64,000 nt of DNA from the NCBI RefSeq assembly GCF_035917675.1, contig NZ_CP109104.1:1550001-1614000 (forward strand), written 5' to 3'. This stretch comes from Streptomyces sp. NBC_01775 (lineage in GTDB: Bacteria > Actinomycetota > Actinomycetes > Streptomycetales > Streptomycetaceae). Each line of letters begins with the position of its first letter. Positions within the stretch are counted from its first letter, which is position 1. Positions 53,443 to 61,040 of this stretch are shown here, one piece after another. The translations under genes and the position numbers were made by a program. The notes beneath the pieces were generated by a model. It saw only the letters and a program-made list of their open reading frames with translations, was not told the DNA's origin and made no database searches.

Positions 53443-53609
53443 CGCCCCTCCCCGTCTCCCGGGGCCCCGCGGTGCAACTCCGTCACTCCGACGCGCACTC
53501 CAGCAGCCACCACGCGTCGCAGCAGGGCCACGGCGGGAGGGCCGAACACACGCAGGGCGAGCGCCGCCGTCACCAGATCGCGGGCCAACTCCTGTAGCTG
53601 GTTGTTCAC
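53439..53609 (-). CDS. 56-aa protein translationally coupled to the ECF sigma factor
   Basis: GTG start at 53609, stop overlapping the sigma ATG (ATGA). Sequence starts with VNNQLQELARDLVTAALALR and continues VFGPPAVALLRRVVAAGVRV, amphipathic and hydrophobic, perhaps helical hairpin. A longer upstream frame is rejected because it runs through the promoter-like region. No family recognised; it may be a coupling peptide, a small anti-sigma factor, or merely a leader. Confidence 0.5.
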   Translation of the reverse strand: MNNQLQELARDLVTAALALRVFGPPAVALLRRVVAAGVRVGVTELHRGAPGDGEGR

Positions 53610-53663
53610 GGACCTGTCAGACCTCTCCGGTCGTCGATCGAGGCACAACCCCCGCGCGCCCCG

Positions 53664-53931
53664 GAAGGTGAGGCTTTCACCTTCTGATGCTGGCGACGTT
53701 CCGGAGTGGCGCTTTCGTGCACGCGCCCGTCCGCATAGTTTCGGAGTCTGTCGCTCCCCTTCCGAGTTGGACCTCCTCCTGGCAGCTCTTTCACCGAGCA
53801 CACGGGGGAGACAGCGCTTGCCGCGCATATGTCGAATGAGTGTGCCAATCTCGCCCGCTTCAACGGATGGAGCTCGGCTCCTCGTGGACAGGAAAGAGCC
53901 GTGACGCGTCATGGGAGCCGTGACGCGTCAC
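53664..53931. promoter_or_regulatory. Inverted and tandem repeats upstream of the ECF sigma operon
   Basis: An inverted repeat GAAGGTGA-5-TCACCTTC (53664-53684) lies about 55 bases upstream of the small gene. Further on two perfect 10-bp palindromes TGACGCGTCA (53902-53911 and 53921-53930) sit 19 bases apart within a repeated GTGACGCGTCA context, within a 526-bp region (53613-54138) without a confident gene. They look like binding sites for a dimeric regulator on either side. Confidence 0.6.
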
Positions 53932-54138
53932 GGGAGCCGGGCGACCAGCCTCAAGGACACCAAAACACCCACCGGCCAGGGGGCGGCGCCGGGCGCTCCC
54001 GATCTGCCGACGTTTCCCCCGCTCCGAGCGGGCTACCCGACGAGTTCCGCCGCCTGACCGGCGACGGTCCCCGGCATCCGCTCCGGACCTCGTCCGGATT
54101 CCGGCCGGGGAATGACACAGGCACGACAAGGAGGCACC

Positions 54139-54267
54139 GTGTTCAAGGCCATCGCAGACGTGCTCCGCTCCATCGGCGGCGCAGTGGCCACCGTCGTCAC
54201 GCTCCCGTTCCGGGCGGTCGCCCGGCTCTTCGGCGGCGTGTCGGACAGCGCCCACGGCCGCCACTGA
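54139..54267 (+). CDS. LPFR-motif small protein, 42 aa
   Basis: GTG at 54139 after AAGGAGG (54128-54134). The product begins VFKAIADVLRSIGGAVATVV and continues TLPFRAVARLFGGVSDSAHG. The LPFR motif with an Arg-Leu-Phe-Gly-Gly sequence is a recurrent feature of very short Streptomyces proteins of unknown role. It probably forms an amphipathic membrane-associated helix. The gene is too short to be found by length thresholds. It lies alone between the divergent repeats and a HEAT-repeat gene. Confidence 0.8.
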   Translation: MFKAIADVLRSIGGAVATVVTLPFRAVARLFGGVSDSAHGRH

Positions 54268-54538
54268 CCCGGGAGCGGCGCGGGGGCGCCGGGGCCTGGG
54301 CACGTATCTCGCACGCGCCCGGGTCGCCGTGCTCGCGCCGCCGCCCACGATGCGGCCATGGACGCCACCCTCGCCCCGCCTTCCCCTCCCCTCCCGGGGA
54401 ACCCCGTTGAAGGCCACGTCGCGCGGGCGCGAGGATGGGCGGGACATCGCGAGGCTGGACGGACATGGGGATCCGGGACATGGAGACCGTCGAAGAGCCG
54501 ACGGACGGACTCGCCTCGCCATCGGCAGGGGGCGCCCC

Positions 54539-55036
54539 ATGAAGGCCGTGTCGGAGGCGGTGCGCGGCGCCGTGTCCGCAGCCCTGGAGTCGCTGACCGA
54601 CCGTGATCCGGCACGGCGGGACGTCGCAGCCGCTGAGCTGGGAGACCTGCTCCGCGGCTCGGCGCTCGACGCGGAGACCGCTCGCGTCGTGGCCGCCCGC
54701 CTGGTCGGCCTCACTCTCCGCGAACCCGTGACCCATGTACGCGAGTCCGCCCTGAACGCACTCGGCGAGGCGTTCAGCCGCCACGCCCTGCCCCTGTCCG
54801 TCGTCGAGCCGCTGGCCACCGCCTTGGAGTCCATGGCGGCGGAGCCCGAACTCCTGACCCACACCCTCTATCTCCTCGGCGCTCCCCGGAACCCGCGAGC
54901 CCGCCCCCTGATAGAGCCCTACCTCAGCCATCCCGATCCCCGCGTCCGCGAGGAAGCGGGCCTCGCTCTCGCCGAGTTCTCCGGGCCGAGGCGTCACGCG
55001 AGGGACGACGACGCGGTGGACGATGGGGACCGATGA
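54539..55036 (+). CDS. HEAT-repeat protein
   Basis: About 165 aa, all helical. Repeated helix pairs appear as DPARRDVAAAELGDLLRG, EPVTHVRESALNALGEAF, and PLIEPYLSHPDPRVREEAGL, which fit HEAT/PBS-lyase-type repeats. Such proteins act as adaptors or accessory factors. The ATG at 54539 follows GCAGGGGGCG. Its stop overlaps the start of a tiny downstream frame by four bases. Confidence 0.75.
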   Translation: MKAVSEAVRGAVSAALESLTDRDPARRDVAAAELGDLLRGSALDAETARVVAARLVGLTLREPVTHVRESALNALGEAFSRHALPLSVVEPLATALESMAAEPELLTHTLYLLGAPRNPRARPLIEPYLSHPDPRVREEAGLALAEFSGPRRHARDDDAVDDGDR

Positions 55037-55138
55037 GTCAGTACTACGACCTGGACAACCGCACCCTCGGGCCTTGAGGTGAACGAGAATCCGGTCGGCG
55101 GGCGGGCCCAGGAGCTGGCCCGCTCCATGCCACGCTGA
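55033..55138 (+). pseudogene. Tiny frameshifted gene coupled to the HEAT-repeat gene
   Basis: The ATG at 55033 overlaps the HEAT stop (ATGA) and gives MSQYYDLDNRTLGP, then a stop at 55075. Removing one C near 55072 would join it to LEVNENPVGGRAQELARSMPR ending at 55138. The combined 34-residue product looks coherent, so this may be a small gene broken by a base insertion, a sequencing error, or a programmed event. Confidence 0.45.
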
Positions 55139-55379
55139 CGGCGCCTCGCGGGCCCCGGCACCGGGCGTACCTCGTACGGCTGGAGCCGACCTTCGGCCTC
55201 ACCCCGCCCCGGACATCGGCGAAGGGCGGTGTACGGACGGCCTCGGCAGGGGGTGGCGGAGGGCGCCGGCTCGGCCGTGGGGTCGCAGGTTCGAGGTGTG
55301 TGCCGCAGGTCAGGACGCTGGCGGCCGGGTGGGGGAAATCCCCCGCGCCCGCTCGGAGGTCCGCGCGGTACCCTCACGC

Positions 55380-55841
55380 ATGGCCAAGATCATTATTCGT
55401 CCCGCAGAGCCTGTCGAGGCCGACCTGCTCACCGCGCTGACCCACCGCTCGAAGAGTCACTGGGGCTATGCCGAGGAAGTCCTGGAACACATGCGGGACA
55501 TGCTCACCGTCAGCCCGCAGACGATCCGGGACGGGCAGGTCGTGGTCGCGGAACGGAACGGCGTCGTGGCCGGTTACTACCAGCTCGACGGCGAGGCTCC
55601 GCACGGCGTGCTGGCCGACATGTTCCTCGACCCGGACGTGATCGGCACCGGCCTGGGCCGCATCCTGTGGCAGCACGCCACGGAGTCGGCCCGCGCCTCC
55701 GGTTTCCACACCCTGACCTGGGAGTCCGACCCCCACGCCGAGCCCTTCTACCTGCACATGGGAGCCGAGCGCATCGACAGCCGCGAAGTCGCCCCGGGCC
55801 GCGTGCTCCCCGTCATGAGGGCGACCCTCCACCCGGCGTGA
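55380..55841 (+). CDS. GNAT-family N-acetyltransferase
   Basis: About 153 aa from the ATG at 55380. IIIRPAEPVEADLLTALTHR at the N-terminus, HWGYAEEVLEHMRDML near residue 30, and the acetyl-CoA region LADMFLDPDVIGTGLGRILW (about 81-100), with FYLHMGAERIDS as the last motif. It belongs to the group with a substrate-side HWGY sequence, common in Streptomyces; the substrate is unknown. Terminator-like hairpin follows the stop. Confidence 0.88.
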   Translation: MAKIIIRPAEPVEADLLTALTHRSKSHWGYAEEVLEHMRDMLTVSPQTIRDGQVVVAERNGVVAGYYQLDGEAPHGVLADMFLDPDVIGTGLGRILWQHATESARASGFHTLTWESDPHAEPFYLHMGAERIDSREVAPGRVLPVMRATLHPA

Positions 55842-55869
55842 CCGCGGGCCACAGGAGGGCGCGGCGGGA

Positions 55870-55892
55870 GCCGGGGCATTGAAGGCCCCGGC
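55870..55892. terminator. Bidirectional hairpin terminator between convergent genes
   Basis: GCCGGGGC and GCCCCGGC arms around a 7-base loop (ATTGAAG), between the acetyltransferase and the secreted-protein gene, which converge. Confidence 0.65.
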
Positions 55893-55976
55893 CCCGCTCT
55901 TGAACTCCGCTGCGTTCCAGCAATGCCAGCAATGCGTATACCGCGGTCCCGCACCGGTCCGGTCCGGTGTGGAGCC

Positions 55977-56540
55977 TCAGCGCACGAAGACGTGGAAGGA
56001 CCTGGACGGCACGCCGCCCGCGATGGTCCGCAGTTCGTTGTTGCCCTTGAGAGCGAGCCGCACGCGCATGGTGTACGTGCCGTTGTGGTTCACGGGGACC
56101 CGGATCCGCAGAGTTGCCCACTTGCCACGCTGCTTCTGCTGAAGGAACGCGACGCTCTTCCGCGGAATTCCGGTGGCCTTGCCATAGACGCGGAATTCCT
56201 CCCACTTCCGGACGACCTTCTTGTTCGCGTGCGCCTCGTTCCTCTTGTGGTGCCCCTCGCCCCACCAGGGCGGCCCGTCGCCCCGGGGGTCGCCGGGAGC
56301 CATCTGCTGCTGCGCCGGCCTGGTCTGCTGTACCGGCCTGGTCTGCTGCCGGTCGGGGTCCGGGGCCGCCGCCTCGTCGCCGTACACGCCGGCGGCGGGG
56401 TCCTGCTGGGCGGGTGCGCCCTGGTGACCCCGCGACGGCATCGGCGAGTGGTCGGAGGCCACACCGGAGGACGCCCCCGCGCCGAGCACGCTCAGCGCGA
56501 GAATTCCGGTGGCCACCGGCCGAAAAAGGCTACGTCTCAT
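55977..56540 (-). CDS. Secreted protein of unknown function
   Basis: About 187 aa. Signal peptide MRRSLFRPVATGILALSVLG, probably cleaved after about residue 27-30. Then a Pro/Gln/Asp-rich linker with two QQTRP repeats (residues 58-85), and a C-terminal domain of about 80 residues (KKVVRKWEEFRVYGKATGIP, LRIRVPVNHNGTYTMRVRLA, GVPSRSFHVFVR) that looks like a single immunoglobulin-like or beta-sandwich domain. The ATG at 56540 is preferred over 56552 because GAGGAAAC precedes it. Function unknown; secretion and charge suggest a cell-wall role. Confidence 0.7.
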   Translation of the reverse strand: MRRSLFRPVATGILALSVLGAGASSGVASDHSPMPSRGHQGAPAQQDPAAGVYGDEAAAPDPDRQQTRPVQQTRPAQQQMAPGDPRGDGPPWWGEGHHKRNEAHANKKVVRKWEEFRVYGKATGIPRKSVAFLQQKQRGKWATLRIRVPVNHNGTYTMRVRLALKGNNELRTIAGGVPSRSFHVFVR

Positions 56541-56744
56541 GTGTTTCCTCATTCCGTCGAAGTGCGAGATCGCGAAGTGCGGATACCGCAGGTCTACGAA
56601 TAGCAAATCCGGCAATCCGGAGAGGCTGCCGACTCACGTGGCCACGCGATTCGCTGTGCGGCCGGCGGAGAATCCCTCCACTGACCGACCGTCACCCTCT
56701 CCGTGGCCCCGTTCGCCGTAACCCTGAGCGCCCTCGCCCGTGCT

Positions 56745-57701
56745 CTACGCCCTCGGCTTGGTTCCCCAGATCCGGACTCCGCTGCCGATCCGCAGCGTCT
56801 TCCAGAGGCGTCGGGCGTCGGCGTAGCGGAGATTGACACAGCCGTAGGAGCCGGGCGGGCTGTAGATGTTCTTGTACGTGCCGTGAATGGCCTGGCCCCC
56901 GCTGAAGTACTGGGCGAAGGGCATCGGCTGGTGGTAGAGCCGTGACCACTCGTTACGGACACGGCGCTGCACGGCGAAATTGCCCCTACGGGTCGCGTAG
57001 CCCCGCATTCCGGTGCGCATGGGCACCGCGGGGAAGACGACCTTGCCCCTCTCCCGCACCCACATGATCTGGCGGGTCAGATCCAGGCAGGCCACCCGCC
57101 GTCTCGACGACGGGCAGTGCCGGTCCGCGAGCAGCCGTCCGGGGTGGTGCGCCGCGAATTTCGCGTACGCCGCCCGGTAGGTGACCGGCCCCGCGAATCC
57201 GTTCGAGGGCGCGATGTTCTCCTTCTGCTGGAACTTCTGGATGGCGTCACAGTCCGCGGGCGACTGCTTGCCGTCCACCGGCAGGCGCAGATACTCCTCC
57301 ACTTTCGCCTGGTCCCGCCCCGTGCTGTTCGAGCACACCGGCCGCCGGCCCGTCTTCCCCTTCCGCACCTGCTCCCCCCGAGGCACGTACTCCACCCCGG
57401 GGCCGGAGTCCACGTGCTCGGCACCTGGATTCCGCTTCACGACGCCGCTCTCGCTGCGCTCCGCCTCGCTCAGCGGGGGGAACGCACCCTGGTCGGGGGT
57501 GTCCCGGCTGTAGGCGTTGCCGGGCGGGACGGGAATGCCCGGGACGAGGGACTCGTACGGAACCGGACGGGTGTCCGAGGCCGGTGAGGGGGGCGCGACG
57601 GCGCCCGCGGGAGCGGCCTCGAGGAGACCGAGCAGCAACAGCATCGCGGCAGCCGGCACACGGACGGCACGCGCGGAAAGGATGAACGGTGTGACAGGCA
57701 T
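56745..57701 (-). CDS. L,D-transpeptidase (YkuD domain)
   Basis: About 318 aa. Signal peptide with LPG-type helix AAAMLLLLGLLEAAPAGAVA, a linker, an unusual middle (PVCSNSTGRDQAKVEEYLRL, then QKFQQKENIAPSNGFAGPVT) that resembles a peptidoglycan-binding-like segment, and a C-terminal YkuD domain with the catalytic pattern IHGTYKNIYSPPGSYGCVNL (Cys at about 297). Ldt enzymes crosslink peptidoglycan stems 3-3. The cysteines CSN, CDA, CPS and CLD in the middle suggest disulfides. The ATG at 57701 follows GGGGAAAGG. Confidence 0.88.
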   Translation of the reverse strand: MPVTPFILSARAVRVPAAAMLLLLGLLEAAPAGAVAPPSPASDTRPVPYESLVPGIPVPPGNAYSRDTPDQGAFPPLSEAERSESGVVKRNPGAEHVDSGPGVEYVPRGEQVRKGKTGRRPVCSNSTGRDQAKVEEYLRLPVDGKQSPADCDAIQKFQQKENIAPSNGFAGPVTYRAAYAKFAAHHPGRLLADRHCPSSRRRVACLDLTRQIMWVRERGKVVFPAVPMRTGMRGYATRRGNFAVQRRVRNEWSRLYHQPMPFAQYFSGGQAIHGTYKNIYSPPGSYGCVNLRYADARRLWKTLRIGSGVRIWGTKPRA

Positions 57702-57873
57702 GCACGGCCTTTCCCCGCGAAACACACGGCCCAGCGCCGCATTCCCCGGATTCACCTGAGCGCCGCACGCCCTCTCTCTTTCGCGACCCGTGCGGAACAG
57801 ACAGCGCGCGTGTCATCCGGGCGGGGTCCTCGGGAGCCTGGTAGTCGGCGGGGGCGCGGCCGGGGGATGGCGC

Positions 57874-59490
57874 TCAGGCGGCCTCCGCCGCGCCGACGCG
57901 GCGGGGGTCGGCGCAGGCTCGGATCGTGCGGGTGGCGGGATCGAGGGTGAGGGCTTCGAAGTTGCCGGTGAGCGCGTTCCAGGGGTTGACGAGGCGGGTC
58001 CACAGGCGCTCGCGGTCCGCCCAGCCCCGCACCTCGCGCAGGACCTCGGGCGCGAAGCCCGCCTCCAGCAGGTTGCCCGGCTGCCAGCCCCGTTCGGGTG
58101 TGTGCGGGCGGGCGCCGAAGCGGGGGGCCTGTACGGACTCCTCGACGCTCATGCCGAAGTCGATCAGGTTCACCAGGTTCTGGAGGATGTTGGCGACCAG
58201 GGAGACCGAGGGCGAGCCGGAGACGATGACGGGCTGCCCGTCCCGCAGCACGATGTTCGGTGCCAGATAGACGGATGCCCGCTCCCCCGGGCCCGGCATC
58301 ACGCGCTGGAAGAAGGAGCCGCCGCCCGAGAGCTGGAAGCCCTCGCAGAACAGCCCGTTGACGAAGCCCGAGGCCATGTGCGAGTGGGTGAGCGAGACCG
58401 CGTCCCCGGCGGCGTCCACCACCGAGACGTGGATGGTGCCGGGCGAGGGCGGGGCGGCGCCGGGCGGCGGCGCCGTCTCCAGAAGCGTCATCCGGGTCCG
58501 GGCGTACTCCTTGGACAGCAGCGTCTCCAGCCGCTCGGGGTCCTCCGTGAGGTCGCGCCGCAAGGGCGGCGCGTAGTAGACGGTGTTGTGGGCCTGGATG
58601 AGGAGGCGCAGCGTCTCGGGTGCGGCGGTGGACGGTCCCAGCCGGGCCAGGTCCACGGTCTCCAGCATGTTCAGCGCCCCGATCAGCTGGACGCCGCCGT
58701 CGTCCGGCGGCGGGGACGCCACGATCTCCGCGCCCCGGTAGGTGCCGCGTACCGGCTCCTGCACGCGGACGCGGTACTCCTCGAAGTCCCGCTCGGTGAT
58801 GACGCCGCCGTCCGCGCGCACGGTCTGGGTGAAGGCGTGTGCGAATTCGCCGAGGTAGTAGTCCATGCCCTCGTCGCGCAGCCGCAGGAGGGTGCGCGCG
58901 GCGCGCGGCTGCCGGATCGTCTGACCCGGCACGGCGAGGTGGCCCTCGGGGAAGAAGACCTCGCGCATCTGTGCGGACGCGCCGAGGCGGGCCTGCTCGC
59001 CGTAGGCGATGCCGTAGAGGAACGGGTTGACCTCGAAGCCGTCCGTCGCGGCGGCGAGGGCCGGGGCCAGGAGGCGCCCCGTACTCAGCGTGCCGAACCG
59101 GCGCCGGGCCTGGTCGAACGCGGGCCACCAGCCGGGCACGGGCACCCCGCGCCCGCGCGTCAGGTCGGCGCCGGTGAAGTCGGGCAGCGGGGCCAGCGGG
59201 GCGTTGACGTTCCCGTTGAGGTAGGTGGCGGCGCCGGTGCGCGCGTCGCGGTGGAGCAGGCTGAGCCCGCCCGTCAGCGACGTCATGTGCGGCTCGACGA
59301 CGAGTTGGGCCGCCGCGGCGGCGAGGGCCGCGTCGGCCGCGTTGCCGCCTTCGCGGAGCACGTCGCGCGCGGCGCGGGTCGCCAGCGGATGCGAGGTGAC
59401 GGCCACCCCGTGCTCCCCGGCGACGAGCGGCTTCGGACCGTAGCGGGCGGGCGCGACGGGGTCGTTCCCCACGGAGGACGACGCGCTCAC
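57874..59490 (-). CDS. Gamma-glutamyltransferase family protein
   Basis: About 538 aa. GREGGNAADAALAAAAAQLVVE in the first half (REGGNAADAA near residues 48-57) and the autocleavage/nucleophile threonine in GTIHVSVVDAAGDAVSLTH (about 350) identify the Ntn-hydrolase family. The second Thr of the usual TTH pattern is Ile here. The GTG at 59490 overlaps the stop of the upstream transporter (GTGA). No signal peptide, so the enzyme is probably cytoplasmic. Fourth gene of hyuA-hyuB-MFS-ggt, so it likely hydrolyses gamma-glutamyl compounds after uptake; this is inference. Confidence 0.88.
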   Translation of the reverse strand: MSASSSVGNDPVAPARYGPKPLVAGEHGVAVTSHPLATRAARDVLREGGNAADAALAAAAAQLVVEPHMTSLTGGLSLLHRDARTGAATYLNGNVNAPLAPLPDFTGADLTRGRGVPVPGWWPAFDQARRRFGTLSTGRLLAPALAAATDGFEVNPFLYGIAYGEQARLGASAQMREVFFPEGHLAVPGQTIRQPRAARTLLRLRDEGMDYYLGEFAHAFTQTVRADGGVITERDFEEYRVRVQEPVRGTYRGAEIVASPPPDDGGVQLIGALNMLETVDLARLGPSTAAPETLRLLIQAHNTVYYAPPLRRDLTEDPERLETLLSKEYARTRMTLLETAPPPGAAPPSPGTIHVSVVDAAGDAVSLTHSHMASGFVNGLFCEGFQLSGGGSFFQRVMPGPGERASVYLAPNIVLRDGQPVIVSGSPSVSLVANILQNLVNLIDFGMSVEESVQAPRFGARPHTPERGWQPGNLLEAGFAPEVLREVRGWADRERLWTRLVNPWNALTGNFEALTLDPATRTIRACADPRRVGAAEAA

Positions 59491-60998
59491 GGCTGAGGGA
59501 CCTCCTTGACCTGATGACCGGCCTCCGGCCCGGATGAACCGGGCGCGGCGGGATCCGGAGCGGTGGCGCTTCCCGGGGCGGGGGTCCCTCCCGGAGCGGG
59601 GGCAGCCTCCGGCGCAGCCGGTTCGCGGAGGGCGTCGATCGCCTTCGGCAGGGCGAACGCGGCGACCAGCGCCGAGCCGAGGCAGATGGCGGCCATGTAC
59701 CAGCCGAAGGAGACCTCGGTACCGGTGGTTCCCACCAGCCAGGACGCCAGCAGCGGCGCTGTGCCGCCCAGCAGGGTGGTGCCCAGGTTGTAGTTGAGGG
59801 CCGCGGCCGTGCCGCGTACGTGGGCGGGGAAGCTCATCACGTAGGCGGTGGTCAGCGGCCCGCCGATGACGTTGTTGATGACCGTGAAGACGACGACGGC
59901 GACGAAGGCGAGTGCGAAGGAGCCCGATTCGATGGCGAGGAACGTCGGCACGGTGAACAGCACGAAGACGCCGTAGCCGAACACCAGCAGCCGCTTGCCG
60001 CCGTGCTTGTCGGCGATCCAGCCGCCCCAGATCGCGGCGGGCGCCCCGACGACGTACGTCAGGATCGCCGCGAGCAGCGCCTGGTCCTCGCCGAAGCCGT
60101 TTTGCACCAGCGCGGTGACGAAGTAGCTCTGGATCATGAACGAGCCGACACGCTGCCCGGCGCCGAGTCCGATGGCGCGCAGCATGTCCCGCCAGTGGCC
60201 GCGCACGGCCTCGCGGAACGGCGTCTGCTCGACCTGGTTGTTCTTGGCCTCCTCGAGGACCCGCTGGTATTCGGGCGCCTCCGTGGTGTGCCGCCGGATG
60301 TAGAGCGTGACCAGCGACAGCGGCGCGGCGAGCAGGAACAGCAGGCGCCAGCCCCAGGAGTTGAAGGCACCGGAGGGCAGCGTCACGATCAGGATGTAGG
60401 CGAGGACGGAGGCGATCAGCGGCCCGAGCGAGGTGGAGCCGACCGCCCACCCCGACAGGTAGTTGCGCTTCTTGCGGGGCCCGTGCTCCAGCAGGAAGTT
60501 GGTGGCCACGGTGTACTCCGCGCTCGCGCCGAGCCCCTGCACCAGCCGGCAGAGCGCCAGCAGTACGGGTGCCGCGACGCCGATGACCGAGTAGGCGGGG
60601 AGCACGCCGATGGCGACGGTGCCGATGGACATCAAGACGATGGTCACCGTGAGGACGTACCGGTGGCCCTTCACGTCGGCCAGCCGCCCCATGAGCGTCC
60701 CGCCGACGGGGCGTATCGCGTAGGAGAGGATCAGGCCGAGGTACGTCGAGATCAGCGCGACGGCCGGGTCTCCCCCGGGGAAGAACGTCCGCGACATGAC
60801 GACGGCGAGGATGCCGTAGAGGGCGTTGTCGTACCACTCGACGGCGTTGCCGAGCATCGCGGCCCAGAGCACCTTGCGCCAGGGCGAGCCGGAGCGCTGC
60901 TCTGCCTGCTCCGCGGCCGGGGGCGCGGGCAGGGGTGCGGGCGTGGGTGTCTCCTCCGCCGGGGAGGAACTGGCGGGTGGTGCGGGGGTGTTCGTCAT
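59487..60998 (-). CDS. MFS transporter, metabolite:H+ symporter type
   Basis: 503 aa, 12 membrane helices. WRKVLWAAMLGNAVEWYDNA opens helix 1 as in the MHS family, and the loop GRLADVKGHRYVLTVTIVLM is the characteristic MFS motif. A Pro/Ala-rich N-terminal tail (about 35 residues) and a Pro/Ala/Gly-rich C-terminal tail flank it. AGGAGG lies just before the ATG. It probably imports the substrate of the neighbouring gamma-glutamyltransferase and oxoprolinase-like proteins. Confidence 0.92.
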   Translation of the reverse strand: MTNTPAPPASSSPAEETPTPAPLPAPPAAEQAEQRSGSPWRKVLWAAMLGNAVEWYDNALYGILAVVMSRTFFPGGDPAVALISTYLGLILSYAIRPVGGTLMGRLADVKGHRYVLTVTIVLMSIGTVAIGVLPAYSVIGVAAPVLLALCRLVQGLGASAEYTVATNFLLEHGPRKKRNYLSGWAVGSTSLGPLIASVLAYILIVTLPSGAFNSWGWRLLFLLAAPLSLVTLYIRRHTTEAPEYQRVLEEAKNNQVEQTPFREAVRGHWRDMLRAIGLGAGQRVGSFMIQSYFVTALVQNGFGEDQALLAAILTYVVGAPAAIWGGWIADKHGGKRLLVFGYGVFVLFTVPTFLAIESGSFALAFVAVVVFTVINNVIGGPLTTAYVMSFPAHVRGTAAALNYNLGTTLLGGTAPLLASWLVGTTGTEVSFGWYMAAICLGSALVAAFALPKAIDALREPAAPEAAPAPGGTPAPGSATAPDPAAPGSSGPEAGHQVKEVPQP

Positions 60999-61040
60999 CG
61001 GACACCTCCTAGCTCTGTCCAGGGGCCTGGTGGCCAGGGG

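Noticed and set aside
53600..53912. Larger gene upstream of the ECF sigma factor, 157 codons
   Set aside because: The upstream part crosses the inverted repeat and promoter-like region and has no ribosome site; only the last 56 codons have a credible GTG start.
57874..61005. Apparent 1043-residue fusion containing the gamma-glutamyltransferase
   Set aside because: The first half is only the MFS gene read in another frame. The transferase starts at the GTG at 59490, which overlaps the MFS stop.
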